A program made the translations under genes and the position numbers. 63,910 nt of DNA. Source: an uncultured Saprospiraceae bacterium. GTDB taxonomy: Bacteria > Bacteroidota > Bacteroidia > Chitinophagales > Saprospiraceae. The stretch covers positions 1 through 63,910 of the forward strand of contig CAKZUK010000107.1 of the NCBI GenBank assembly GCA_937921775.1, written 5' to 3'. The notes below the pieces were generated by a model, which ran no database searches, was not told the DNA's origin, and worked only from the letters and a program-made list of their open reading frames with translations. Below are positions 9,785 to 18,770 of this stretch, piece by piece. Every line of letters begins with the position of its first letter. Positions within the stretch are counted from its first letter, which is position 1.

Positions 9785-10177
9785 TTAGGTCTTCGACTTA
9801 ATGTAGACTTCTTCGTCCTTATATTTGGATGGGCATTTCATAAGCATGTCAGAAGCAATAAATTCACCATTTTGCATTTTTCCGGTAAGTACAATTTCCT
9901 CAGACTTTTCAAAATCTTGAGGCTTGGCAGCTAGGAGTACAACTTTACGCTCATCCCCTGATTTATCTTTGATGTGAAAGCTAAAATAGTTGGGGTCAAC
10001 CTCCGGATCATAACTCATTGTTTTGTCTTTTGACAAATGACCAGATACCGTTACTTTATCTCCAGTTACTTCAGCTTCTGCGAAAGAAGAGTAGTTATCA
10101 ATTTCGCCATTCAGACTAATCAATAAACCTATAGCAATTGCAATCATTCCTATTGCTATGATGTGTGATTTTTTCAT
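9785..10177 (-). CDS. ccmE: Cytochrome c maturation protein CcmE, CxxxY variant
   Basis: 130-residue periplasmic haem chaperone. It has one N-terminal membrane anchor (residues 4-22) followed by an OB-fold beta domain (TVSGHLSK, FSFHIKDKSG, IVLTGKMQNGEFIASDMLMKCPSKY). In classical CcmE haem is bound covalently through the His of an HxxxY motif. Here the equivalent position is Cys115 with Tyr119 (CPSKY), the CxxxY form known from archaea and some bacteria. CcmE receives haem from CcmC and hands it to CcmF, whose gene lies downstream (6579-9422) on the same strand. Length and fold match the family; the short charged tail ends in IKSKT. Confidence in the family is high even though the motif is the non-classical one. 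Confidence 0.88.
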   Translation of the reverse strand: MKKSHIIAIGMIAIAIGLLISLNGEIDNYSSFAEAEVTGDKVTVSGHLSKDKTMSYDPEVDPNYFSFHIKDKSGDERKVVLLAAKPQDFEKSEEIVLTGKMQNGEFIASDMLMKCPSKYKDEEVYIKSKT

Positions 10178-10228
10178 ATCGAAATATTTTTAGAATCTAA
10201 GTTATAGTTCAATCACTAATACAAGGTC

Positions 10229-10336
10229 GTTCTTTGACAAATCCCGTGGCCAATGTTAAAATGAAAGCAAAAGTGACCAAAGGAAACGTTGATTTTATTT
10301 TATCATTGGGTTCTACCACGGTATTTGTCAAAGAAC
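10229..10336. repeat. 108-bp hairpin element, copy 1 (MITE-like)
   Basis: The ends are a 21-base inverted repeat with a single mismatch: 10229-10249 (GTTCTTTGACAAAT...) against 10316-10336 (...ATTTGTCAAAGAAC). Just inside, CCAATGTTAAAATGAAAGC pairs imperfectly with GATTTTATTTTATCATTGG, so the whole element can form one long hairpin. A second copy of the same length lies at 32322-32429, with the internal 24-base blocks identical. It sits between the lipoprotein stop and the ccmE start. Confidence 0.8.
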
Positions 10337-10438
10337 CATTAAGGTAAAAGTAGGTTTAAAAAATTCGCATTACTATCAAGCTACTCTGTAAAACTCAATT
10401 CTATCTAATTGTTTTACAATAGACTGACAAAATGCGCT

Positions 10439-10939
10439 TTACTGCAGACATCCGTCGTTTGGTGCTTTTGAAAAGTCAAGTTCTACATTACCACATAAAT
10501 CATCTACTACCGTTCGCTCTCCATATTCCAATAACATACCTGTTCGATAATAGTTTAGATAATTTTCATCCCCATTAATAGTCGCTTTGCTATCTCCATT
10601 TAGCCACAGCATTTGATCGTTGCCGTTAGAGACAACTTCTGCCTCTCCGAGTACATAAGCCATGTTGTCATTTCCATTTAGTTCAAGGAAGCCCCCTTTG
10701 CTAACCAGCACGGTATTGAAAGAACCGGATAGCGACAAAACACCTCCGTCGCAAACCCAAAAAACTCCGTTATTGGCATCACTCTCCACGCTTGTATTAA
10801 CGACCACTGAATTTGCAGGTACTTCATAGATACCTGCTTCTGAACAACTCGGAGCAGGGTCATCATCTGCCACACATGCTGTAAAGAACAAAACCGTTAA
10901 ACCTAGTAATATTAGTTGATTAAACTTCATCTTTTTCAT
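10439..10939 (-). CDS. Predicted lipoprotein with beta-helix-like repeats (DUF3060-like)
   Basis: 166 residues. The signal peptide ends in a lipobox (VLFFTAC, Cys22), so this is probably an envelope lipoprotein. The mature part is a run of short Gly/Asn/Asp repeats with alternating hydrophobic residues (VCDGGVLSLSGSFNTVLVSKGGFLELNGNDNMAYVL is typical when read in pieces: LSLSG, LELNGND, LWLNGDS, ATINGDEN), suggesting a small parallel beta-helix like DUF3060 proteins. Cysteines near both ends could form a disulfide. It is the third gene of a minus-strand run after the TPR protein and the barrel (45-base gap), so it probably belongs to the same envelope complex. No catalytic residues are recognised; the DUF3060 link rests on pattern only. 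Confidence 0.65.
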   Translation of the reverse strand: MKKMKFNQLILLGLTVLFFTACVADDDPAPSCSEAGIYEVPANSVVVNTSVESDANNGVFWVCDGGVLSLSGSFNTVLVSKGGFLELNGNDNMAYVLGEAEVVSNGNDQMLWLNGDSKATINGDENYLNYYRTGMLLEYGERTVVDDLCGNVELDFSKAPNDGCLQ

Positions 10940-10984
10940 TTCTTAATTATTCGAAAGATTAGGAATTAATTGATTCCATTCTTT

Positions 10985-12604
10985 TTAAAACTTGGCAGTA
11001 ACACCTCCCATCACATTAAATCCATAAGTAGGGTAGCGGAACCAACGCTGGCGATTATTTGAAGCAATATTATTGAGATCTACAAACACCCCAAAGTTCT
11101 TACCAATATGATATTCCGCTCCTAAATTAAAGTCGAAAAGACCATTTAAGTTGTCAACATTGCCTGAATTATCCCTGTAAGGCACCCCATTTTCGATAAA
11201 TAGTTCGCCTTTTAGCGTAAGCTTATCTCCTAAGGTAGTGTATCTAGCTGAAAAGTTGGTGTTAAATATGGGCAAATGCCATGCTTTTTCCTCATTTCTA
11301 GGCTTAAAGATGCTTTGACCAAGGGTAAGCGTCAATTCTAGGTTTTTCATGGGTCTAGCGGTCAATGAGCCATTTAGTGTTACAATGTTGACTGTATCAT
11401 ATAATACGGCAAAACGTAGGCTATCGGTTGGGTCAGTTAGATACATTGCTAAATCATTTGCCTTTTTAAAGCCTCCTTCTATCTGATAATCTACGACTTG
11501 TAAATTACCTTTAACTCCACCGTAGTAGTGATAAAAGCTGGTGTTTTTCGATACAAGGCTGTTTCTTGTATGAATGTAAGGATTCACATCCGAAAGCGAT
11601 TGCATGGTATTCTTTTTCAAATCACCAGAAGCACCTATATAAGCAGCCAATTTATTTCCAACAATATTTACCGCAACTTCTGCATCCGGATAGATATAGA
11701 ACTCAGAATCGCTGAAAGCCAAGTTTAGTCCAGCCTTTACTCGAAAATTATCCGCATGAAAAGCGAAGTTCGGTTTGATATAAAAGTTATTCAGATCATT
11801 AGTTAGAATCTGATTAGGGTTTGTAAAATCAGCTTCAACATCCACATTAAAAGCATGAACTTCTTTAAACCATTTGGTTCCACCTGCCGAAAGTTTAATT
11901 CCAACTTCAGAAGTCGTATAATTATCGGTCAGTTTATAAAAACCAGCATTTGCTCGATAGTTGATATCCGCCTGTGTTCGATGTGCATTGAAGATGTTGA
12001 CGTTACCGTAAATGGTATTGAACTTCTGTTTCACTTCACTACGTATCAAATCTGTTACATCATGGTCGTAGCCATAAAAATGAACTTGCTCTGCGCTGTA
12101 ACCCACCTTTGCACCTACCGCCAGACCTTGTTCAGAGTAGTATAAACCATTAAGGTTTACATCCGTATTGCTAAATCGCTGATGCTCCAGTTTCTTATAG
12201 TTGGCAGAGTGATGTCTGGCATTAAGTCCAATGATGTATTTTTCGGGATCCGAGAAGCTATAAAACAATTCCCCTAGAGGAGAATTTGGTGTTCCGTATC
12301 CTGCTTTTAAATGGCCATTAAATCCGGGTTCTTCCTTTTTCTGAGGAATGGCCAAGGGGCGAATCTTAGGGGCAGGATAGTCTACTTGCAAACTCTTAAC
12401 TGGAACCTGATAAGTGAGGTTCTTTGCAGTAGTATCAGATGGAGGTAATTCAGGCGTTAATTCCAACTTTTCGGAATCAGCTAAACGGGCTTCAAAATCT
12501 TTGATAACTTCTACTTCATCATCCGGGAGGTCCGGTTGTGCAATAGCAACTTGTGAAAACAATAAAGCGAGTGTCAGGAAAACTAATTTATGAAAGCTAT
12601 TCAT
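10985..12604 (-). CDS. Outer-membrane beta-barrel protein (TonB-receptor-barrel-like)
   Basis: 539 residues from the ATG at 12604; a TTG 21 bases further out adds seven residues before the signal peptide and is less likely. The signal peptide is MNSFHKLVFLTLALLFSQVAIAQ. Then comes a proline-rich periplasmic stretch of about 70 residues (LPPSDTTAKNLTYQVPVKSLQVDY split by prolines), followed by amphipathic strands ending in an aromatic C-terminus (NVMGGVTAKF), the hallmark of a Bam-inserted barrel. No plug domain or TonB box is seen, so it is not a full TonB-dependent receptor. It follows the giant TPR gene by 56 bases and precedes a lipoprotein, suggesting a three-component envelope assembly. 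Barrel class is confident; substrate is unknown. Confidence 0.8.
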   Translation of the reverse strand: MNSFHKLVFLTLALLFSQVAIAQPDLPDDEVEVIKDFEARLADSEKLELTPELPPSDTTAKNLTYQVPVKSLQVDYPAPKIRPLAIPQKKEEPGFNGHLKAGYGTPNSPLGELFYSFSDPEKYIIGLNARHHSANYKKLEHQRFSNTDVNLNGLYYSEQGLAVGAKVGYSAEQVHFYGYDHDVTDLIRSEVKQKFNTIYGNVNIFNAHRTQADINYRANAGFYKLTDNYTTSEVGIKLSAGGTKWFKEVHAFNVDVEADFTNPNQILTNDLNNFYIKPNFAFHADNFRVKAGLNLAFSDSEFYIYPDAEVAVNIVGNKLAAYIGASGDLKKNTMQSLSDVNPYIHTRNSLVSKNTSFYHYYGGVKGNLQVVDYQIEGGFKKANDLAMYLTDPTDSLRFAVLYDTVNIVTLNGSLTARPMKNLELTLTLGQSIFKPRNEEKAWHLPIFNTNFSARYTTLGDKLTLKGELFIENGVPYRDNSGNVDNLNGLFDFNLGAEYHIGKNFGVFVDLNNIASNNRQRWFRYPTYGFNVMGGVTAKF

Positions 12605-12660
12605 TTCTAATAATTTTAAAATCAATCAAAAAAGGTTAAAAACTACAAAATCGCTAGAGA

Positions 12661-15600
12661 CTAGTTGTCGCCGGGATCTTCTTCCAAGTCAAGATTTTCG
12701 GCACCTCCTGGAGGTTCATTAATTAATCTGGATCCAGCGGCTTCTTGATCCTGTAGTTTTTTCAATTTTGCTTTCGCAATATCTATCAGTTCTTGATCTT
12801 CTTCGTAAAATTCAATTAGTCCTTCTAAGGCAGCTTGTGCATTAAACAGATCACCTTTCTCTGCCAATACATCAGCCAATAGAATTACAGATTTTGCTAC
12901 CCAGTACGGGTATTCCGAACTTTCCTGATTGGCATTCATACAAAGTTGCTGAGCAATATCGAGATCGCGACGCAGATAATATATATGTGCGATAAGATAG
13001 CGCGCTTCAGCAGCCGTTTCGTCATCGGTATTTTTAGTGACTTCATTCAAAGCGGGTAGGGCAGCATCAAAGTCCTCTTTGTCGTATGCGATTTTTCCAA
13101 TGTAGAAATTAGCCACTGCTTTTTGTTCACCAGAAGCTTGGGCATTGCCTGCAACCTTTTGAGCATAAATAGCAACCGACTGCATATTATTGATTCGATA
13201 TGCAGATCGCATAGCACCAAGTTGTGCTTCAAAACGATCAGTGTCGTTTTGAGCAGCTTGTTCCCACTGCGTATAGATCTTGTAAGATTTTGCAAAATCC
13301 TCTTCGTAATTGTAGGCAATAAGTGCAGATTTCCGAAGCGATTTCTCGTAATACTTACTTGGCCCTTTCTTGCTTACAAACTCATAGTCTGCTACCGATT
13401 TAGCATATTGCTTCAGCATAAAGTATGATTCTGCTCTTCTGAAATGTGCTAGTATATTATTCCGACCATTCGGATATTTATTGATGTAGGTAGTAAAAGC
13501 CTGTACTGCTTGTTGATAGTTTCCTGAAGAATATTGGGCATCAGCAGCTTTGAAATTTAGATTTTCCTTCTCGTCATCCTGAACTTCCAAATTTGGAATA
13601 CTTTCAATGAAAGCAACAAATTCCTCAGCCTTTCCTAAATCTTCAATATAGATTTCTTCCAAAGCACTGTATGCAGCTTGAGCTTCTTCTGCTTCAGGAT
13701 TGTGATAGAAAACTTGCTTATAATATTCGATTGCTCCAGGCAAATTACCTTGGTTGTACGTAATCAATCCTAATCGTAGTAAGGCCTGATTATACAAAGT
13801 AGACTTTGGATAGTTGACCGTTAGTTTCTTCAACTCAGTGGAAGCTTCATTAAGTTTACCAATTTCCAGATAAGTAGCTCCTAGTTGAAGTAAGGCATCA
13901 TCAGCATATTCTGAATTTGGATGACGCTCAATTAAGTCTTCCAAAGCTATAATCTTGTTGGTTGTCTTTCCGCGTAAGCCCTCAATGATAGCTTTTTGAA
14001 ACATCGCATATTCAAAACCTTCGTACTCATTTTGAATGGCATCGTTATAATAACTTATGGCCTTTTTGTAATTGTTTTGTTTAAACAAACAATCTCCTGC
14101 TCTCAAGGTAGCATCACCTAACATGACTTCACGGATGTAATCATTTTCGATAAAAGCTGCATCTTTTTTAATTCCTGCAACACAGTTTTCATAATACCCA
14201 AGTGCAGAATTATAATTTTTTTGTTTCAGGTAGTTGTATCCTTGTGTGTAATTAGCAGCATAACTTGAGGCTTCATCAGGTAAGTTGTTTAGCGTTTTAC
14301 TTAAAGCTAAAAACTTATTGAGTTCATTGATACTTCCGTTGTATTTCTTTTCTCGATGTGCCAATTCTCCTAACCAAAAAAGTGACAGTGCCTTTGTACG
14401 TGTTTCCAATGGATTTTCGAGTGATGTACGCAACATTTGCTTACCCTCAGTAAAGTTACCATCCCTTATCAATTGCAAACCACGATAGTAAGCTACCTTT
14501 TGATAGGTTTCTTTTAGTTTAGGTGTCTTATTTGGAATTTCTTCCAAAGCTTTCAGCGCACTTTCATAATCTCGTGAGCTCAAAAACAAGCCACTCAGGA
14601 TACTTTGTGCTTCAGAATAGTATTTTGAATCTCGATTGATTTCCTGCAGTGACGCAATCGCTTCTTTATTAAAATTGAGTTCGTAAGATAACTTGGCGTA
14701 GTTGTAAATTGCCTCACCTTGAACCTCTGAATCGTAGTTCATTTTGCTGGCCGTTTTGAAAGCATTTCGAGCAGCAGCTTTATCATTCATTTTGAGATAA
14801 CAATCCGCTAAAGTATACATAGCGTTTTGTCCCATCTCACTATCCACCTTGCTTAATTGTTCTAGATTTTTTGAAGCCTTTTTGTATTGACCAGCACCAT
14901 GTTGTACAAAGCCCAACTGATAGAGATCTTCAGGTCTAAGTCTACTTGAATTTTCTGCAAAGTATTCGAGATAAGGTTGTGCATTTTCAAACTCACCCAT
15001 TTCAAAATAAGCTTGGCCAATAAGTTGGTTTAATTCAGCTTGCTTTTTGAGTCCTTTCAGTTTGAGTTTCTTCTCTACGTATTCTATGACCTTGTCGTAT
15101 TGGCCCTGAGAAAAGTAAATAGTTGCAATATAGTAGGGGATATGTGGTGCGTATTTTTTAGACTTTTCTACTTTTTTAAAACTTCTTACTGCTGCTTCGT
15201 ATTTGTTATTGTAAAAATCACAAAGTCCCAAATAGTAATTAGAAGGGTAGATATACTTGTTGTCCTCGCCATTGGCCGCAGCCTGAAAATGTGGTCGGGC
15301 ATTATTGAACTTTTTCTTTACAAAGTTGGAATAGCCTATGCGAAAAGAAACCTCTGATCGTTCACTTCTAGGCAAGTCATACAAATCAATGCCTTGATAA
15401 AGCTCTATAGCTTTTGCATAGTCTTTTTGATTGAAATAATATTCAGCCATTTCCAGCATAGCTTGGTTTGCCAATGGATCTGGATCATGGGTACGAGCAA
15501 AATCAAGAATAAGTTTTTCACCATCAGGACGTCCCATTCTTACCGCACTTTTGGCGAAGTGTAATTCTGCCTGCGTACTCAGTAGTCGATATTCAGGATC

Positions 15601-15792
15601 ATTGACTTCTCGTAGGGTTTCAATGACTTTTACAAATTCCTGTTGAGCCAGAGGATAAATCCGTTGCTCATAAAAATCCATACCTCGCTTGTATGCAAGA
15701 TTAGCTTCCGAATAAATGGATGTTTTTTGGGCGAAAACAAATAAGGAAGTGGTCATAAAGACCAGTAAAAGGGCTGCTTTTTTGATACTCAT
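12661..15792 (-). CDS. Very large TPR-repeat periplasmic/outer-membrane-associated protein
   Basis: 1043 residues from the ATG at 15792; the longer frame opens with GTG at 15825, before the signal peptide. Signal peptide MSIKKAALLLVFMTTSLFVFAQ, then almost continuous tetratricopeptide repeats to about residue 1000, with the classic spacing of W/L-G-Y-A-P (ALYNQALLRLGLITYNQGN, SEYADDALLQLGATYLEIG, NILAHFRRAESYFMLKQYA). It ends in an acidic, Pro/Gly-rich tail (EPPGGAENLDLEEDPGDN). The repeats resemble YbgF/BamD-type solenoids that bind partner proteins in the periplasm. It opens an operon with a barrel and a lipoprotein; the natural reading is a scaffold that recruits or feeds the barrel. No enzyme domain is present. 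A similar TPR plus barrel pairing is common in Bacteroidota, but its function is not settled. Confidence 0.85.
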   Translation of the reverse strand: MSIKKAALLLVFMTTSLFVFAQKTSIYSEANLAYKRGMDFYEQRIYPLAQQEFVKVIETLREVNDPEYRLLSTQAELHFAKSAVRMGRPDGEKLILDFARTHDPDPLANQAMLEMAEYYFNQKDYAKAIELYQGIDLYDLPRSERSEVSFRIGYSNFVKKKFNNARPHFQAAANGEDNKYIYPSNYYLGLCDFYNNKYEAAVRSFKKVEKSKKYAPHIPYYIATIYFSQGQYDKVIEYVEKKLKLKGLKKQAELNQLIGQAYFEMGEFENAQPYLEYFAENSSRLRPEDLYQLGFVQHGAGQYKKASKNLEQLSKVDSEMGQNAMYTLADCYLKMNDKAAARNAFKTASKMNYDSEVQGEAIYNYAKLSYELNFNKEAIASLQEINRDSKYYSEAQSILSGLFLSSRDYESALKALEEIPNKTPKLKETYQKVAYYRGLQLIRDGNFTEGKQMLRTSLENPLETRTKALSLFWLGELAHREKKYNGSINELNKFLALSKTLNNLPDEASSYAANYTQGYNYLKQKNYNSALGYYENCVAGIKKDAAFIENDYIREVMLGDATLRAGDCLFKQNNYKKAISYYNDAIQNEYEGFEYAMFQKAIIEGLRGKTTNKIIALEDLIERHPNSEYADDALLQLGATYLEIGKLNEASTELKKLTVNYPKSTLYNQALLRLGLITYNQGNLPGAIEYYKQVFYHNPEAEEAQAAYSALEEIYIEDLGKAEEFVAFIESIPNLEVQDDEKENLNFKAADAQYSSGNYQQAVQAFTTYINKYPNGRNNILAHFRRAESYFMLKQYAKSVADYEFVSKKGPSKYYEKSLRKSALIAYNYEEDFAKSYKIYTQWEQAAQNDTDRFEAQLGAMRSAYRINNMQSVAIYAQKVAGNAQASGEQKAVANFYIGKIAYDKEDFDAALPALNEVTKNTDDETAAEARYLIAHIYYLRRDLDIAQQLCMNANQESSEYPYWVAKSVILLADVLAEKGDLFNAQAALEGLIEFYEEDQELIDIAKAKLKKLQDQEAAGSRLINEPPGGAENLDLEEDPGDN

Positions 15793-16288
15793 AGGTGAAA
15801 AAGATTGGCATTTTCGGTAAATCACTAAATCAATTTGTTCGATAATCTAGCTGTTTTTAAAACCAGTAATAGAGATTACATCTATTTGATTATGTAGTTG
15901 AAATCCTCTAACTGTTTGAATTACTAGCTTATTGCAACGAATTTATAAAAAATTTCATCATTTAATTACTTAGGCGGAGTATACGTACTTTAGGAAGACA
16001 TGTTAGCTTTTATCAAAGGCATATGCTTCTTGGTATTCGTTTTTTCTACCTAGAGAATATAATACTGAATTCTGTCCAGATTAATTCTCACAAATTAAAG
16101 ACATTTTTATTAGACTAAAAAATTACAACCCATTGTATTTCAGGGATTAAGGCTGAGTTCACAGGTATTAAATTTAGATTCTATGGGGCGATATTAAATA
16201 ATATGAATAAAGGCATGGGGTTTGAATGTATTATACTGATGCCATTCACCTACTTTTATGAAATTAGATTATTAAAATTTGTTCAAGA
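15793..16288. other. Divergent intergenic region upstream of TPR operon and histidine kinase
   Basis: 496 AT-rich bases between two divergent genes. I see no strong hairpin, repeat or open frame. A short ACTGAATTCTGTCCAGATT segment (near 16064-16082) echoes the AATTCTGTCCG arm of the palindrome at the left edge of the window. Confidence 0.5.
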
Positions 16289-18679
16289 ATGAATAATACA
16301 GCTAGAACAAGTATTCAGCAAATAAATCAGTCAATAAGTCTTAACTCTTTATTTGACAGCAACTTAGTGGCCTTTGCCCTAATTGAATCAACGGGAAATT
16401 TGCTTCAAATGAATAAACTTTTCTCAACAATTTCCTGTATTGAGAATACACCAACAGCTATAAATGTATTTAGCTACGGCTTATTCAACCATTCTTCTTT
16501 CAAGAACCAGTTAGACAGTTTAAATAAAAAAGAAATAAACGAATTCACATTAAGCCGTTATGTTGAATCCGAAAAAAGTAAAAGAAAGTATGTCAAACTT
16601 AAAGCTATTAGGGCAGATAAAGACATTCCTGAAAAAGGTATTCTGATCATTTTGGAAGAAACAGCTGGTCAATGTAGTATTGAGGAAGTCATACAAATCA
16701 TTGGGAATAGCCTTGAAGAGTCTAAAGGTGATTTCTTTTTTGATACTATGTGCCTTAGCCTCTCTAAATCACTTGGTATTGGGATGATTTTCATTGGGAA
16801 GTATATAAAAAAAGAGCACCGTATTCAATCCATTAGCTTTTGGAATAAAAACCAATTCGTTTCCGAGGTAAGCTATCCAGTCAATGACACTCCCACTGAA
16901 GTAGTGATGAAGACAAATAGCATCCGATTTTACCAAGAAGATATTCAGCTACATTTCCCAAATGATTCTAGTCTAGAATACTGGAATGTAAACAGCTATA
17001 TAGGTTGTCCATTACTCAATTCTCAAGGGGAGTTTGTTGGCTATATTGGCATTATGGACAGCAAGCCTATTCATAATATTTCATTAGCACAATCAGTCCT
17101 TCACATATACTCACATAGCCTTGGTCGAGAATTGGAAAGGATGAATCAAAAACAAAAGATAGAAAATGGAGAGCTTAGATATAAAGCCATCTATGATCAA
17201 AGTCCTTACGGAATCGTTGTTTCATCAAAAAATGGAAAACTAACTGTCAATCCCCGTTTCTGTGAAATGTTGGGCTACACAAAAGCTGAGTTTTCGACAC
17301 TTAAACGAATAGATATTACGCATCCGGATGATTTAGAAGTTCATCTAGAACATATAGAAGAAGCAAAAAGTAATAGCACTAAACAAGCAACTTTCCGCAA
17401 AAGATATATAAAGAAGAACGGTGACGTTTGCCATGCAAAAGTTAACGTCTCCAATATTTTTCACACAACAGATGATTTAGTCGAAAATTTTATCTTAGTT
17501 GAGGATATAACCGAAAAACTAAATAAAGAAAAAGAACTTCGCGACAATCAAAAACTAACTAAAAACATTATAGAAACGGCGCAAGACGCTGTTATTACAT
17601 TCAATCATAATGACAAGGTTATTGAATGGAATAAACAAGCAGAAGTTATGCTTGGCTATAAAAAAGAGGAAGCAAAACAAATGTCTTTTAGCCAGTTTAT
17701 TGACCTAAAGTTTGATGACAATGATAAAAGTTTAACCCTAAAAGAGTTTGTAAAAATCTATAAAGGGAAAATGGTTATTGAACGAATGGAGGTTACTGCC
17801 AGAGGTAAAGATGGAAAAATGTTTCCAGCAGAACTGAGCCTTTCCCCAATAAAAGTAAATGACTTTTATGTATACAGTACCTTCATTAGAGATATATCTA
17901 CTCACAAAGAATATCAGAATATTCTCAAGCAAAACCTTAAGGAGTTAAATAATAAAAATAGTGAACTCAGAAGGTACATCGATTCCAATCTCCAATTAGA
18001 AAACTTTGCTCATATCGCATCTCATGACTTAAAAGAACCATTGAGGTCAATTGGCAACTTCTCTCAATTACTAAATAAGCGATTAGAGAATCGACTAGAT
18101 GAGACAGAACAAGAATTTTTCAATTTCATTTTAACTGGGGTTCGAAACATGAACCAATTAATAGAAGATTTACTAATCTATTCGTCAGTAAACAACCAAG
18201 AAACACCAACAAAGGAACTTAACTTAAATGATGTACTCTTTGTTGTTTCTCGAAACCTACACAAGGCTATTGAAGATAACGATGTTGAGTTAAACATAAA
18301 CGAAATGCCTGAGTCTTTCTACGGGTCCGACACGAAAATGAAGCAATTATTCCAAAACCTAATTGCCAATGCGATCAAATTCAAGAAGAAGGATGTCAAG
18401 CCAAAAATAGAAGTCAGCTGCACAGATAATGGCGAATTTTGGCAGTTTAAAGTTCAAGACAATGGAATTGGAATTAAAGAAGAATTCAAAGAAAAGATAT
18501 TTAAGATATTCAAAAAGCTTCACGCAAAAACAGAGTACCAAGGCACCGGAATTGGCTTAGCCGTTTGCAAAACAATTGTAGATCAACACCAAGGCCACAT
18601 CTGGATCGATTCTGAATTCGGTGTAGGCACAAGTTTCAATTTCACCATGCTGAAAGAAAATACTAGTCAGCTTTCTTAA
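16289..18679 (+). CDS. GAF/PAS sensor histidine kinase
   Basis: 796 residues, soluble, with no membrane span. Order: a degenerate N-terminal PAS-like region (1-120), a GAF domain (about 135-285, with WNVNSYIGCPLLNSQGEFVG), PAS (about 295-410, YDQSPYGIVVSSKNGKL), second PAS (about 418-545, TAQDAVITFNHNDKVIEWN), a short coiled coil, HisKA (phosphoacceptor His579 in ASHDLKEPL) and HATPase_c (N-box FQNLIANAIKFKKK, G1 DNGIGI, G2 GTGIGLAVCK). The layout resembles phytochrome-like and PAS-rich orphan kinases, but the bilin-binding domain is absent. No response regulator lies beside it, so the partner is elsewhere. The signal is unknown; cytosolic GAF plus PAS suggests a small molecule, redox or light cue. 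Confidence 0.9.
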   Translation: MNNTARTSIQQINQSISLNSLFDSNLVAFALIESTGNLLQMNKLFSTISCIENTPTAINVFSYGLFNHSSFKNQLDSLNKKEINEFTLSRYVESEKSKRKYVKLKAIRADKDIPEKGILIILEETAGQCSIEEVIQIIGNSLEESKGDFFFDTMCLSLSKSLGIGMIFIGKYIKKEHRIQSISFWNKNQFVSEVSYPVNDTPTEVVMKTNSIRFYQEDIQLHFPNDSSLEYWNVNSYIGCPLLNSQGEFVGYIGIMDSKPIHNISLAQSVLHIYSHSLGRELERMNQKQKIENGELRYKAIYDQSPYGIVVSSKNGKLTVNPRFCEMLGYTKAEFSTLKRIDITHPDDLEVHLEHIEEAKSNSTKQATFRKRYIKKNGDVCHAKVNVSNIFHTTDDLVENFILVEDITEKLNKEKELRDNQKLTKNIIETAQDAVITFNHNDKVIEWNKQAEVMLGYKKEEAKQMSFSQFIDLKFDDNDKSLTLKEFVKIYKGKMVIERMEVTARGKDGKMFPAELSLSPIKVNDFYVYSTFIRDISTHKEYQNILKQNLKELNNKNSELRRYIDSNLQLENFAHIASHDLKEPLRSIGNFSQLLNKRLENRLDETEQEFFNFILTGVRNMNQLIEDLLIYSSVNNQETPTKELNLNDVLFVVSRNLHKAIEDNDVELNINEMPESFYGSDTKMKQLFQNLIANAIKFKKKDVKPKIEVSCTDNGEFWQFKVQDNGIGIKEEFKEKIFKIFKKLHAKTEYQGTGIGLAVCKTIVDQHQGHIWIDSEFGVGTSFNFTMLKENTSQLS

Positions 18680-18701
18680 ATAACAAGATTGCTCCACGTA
18701 C

Positions 18702-18740
18702 AAAAAAACCGAACACTATATTAAGTGTCCGGTTTTTTTT
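18702..18740. terminator. Bidirectional intrinsic terminator between kinase and rocD
   Basis: CCGAACACT (18709-18717) pairs with AGTGTCCGG (18724-18732) with one G-U pair and a 6-base loop. A7 lies to the left and T8 to the right, so the same hairpin serves both converging genes. Confidence 0.9.
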
Positions 18741-18770
18741 ATTGAAATTACTTTAAAGTGTTTTATAAGC

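Noticed and set aside
10261..10350. Small open frame inside the 108-bp element (MKAKVTKGNVDFILSLG-like)
   Set aside because: The frame exists in both copies, but the changes between copies are not biased to third codon positions and the dominant feature is hairpin symmetry, so it is not treated as a gene.
13123..15357. Plus-strand open frames inside the TPR gene
   Set aside because: Reverse-frame shadows of the TPR repeats with Phe/Cys-rich, non-protein-like composition.
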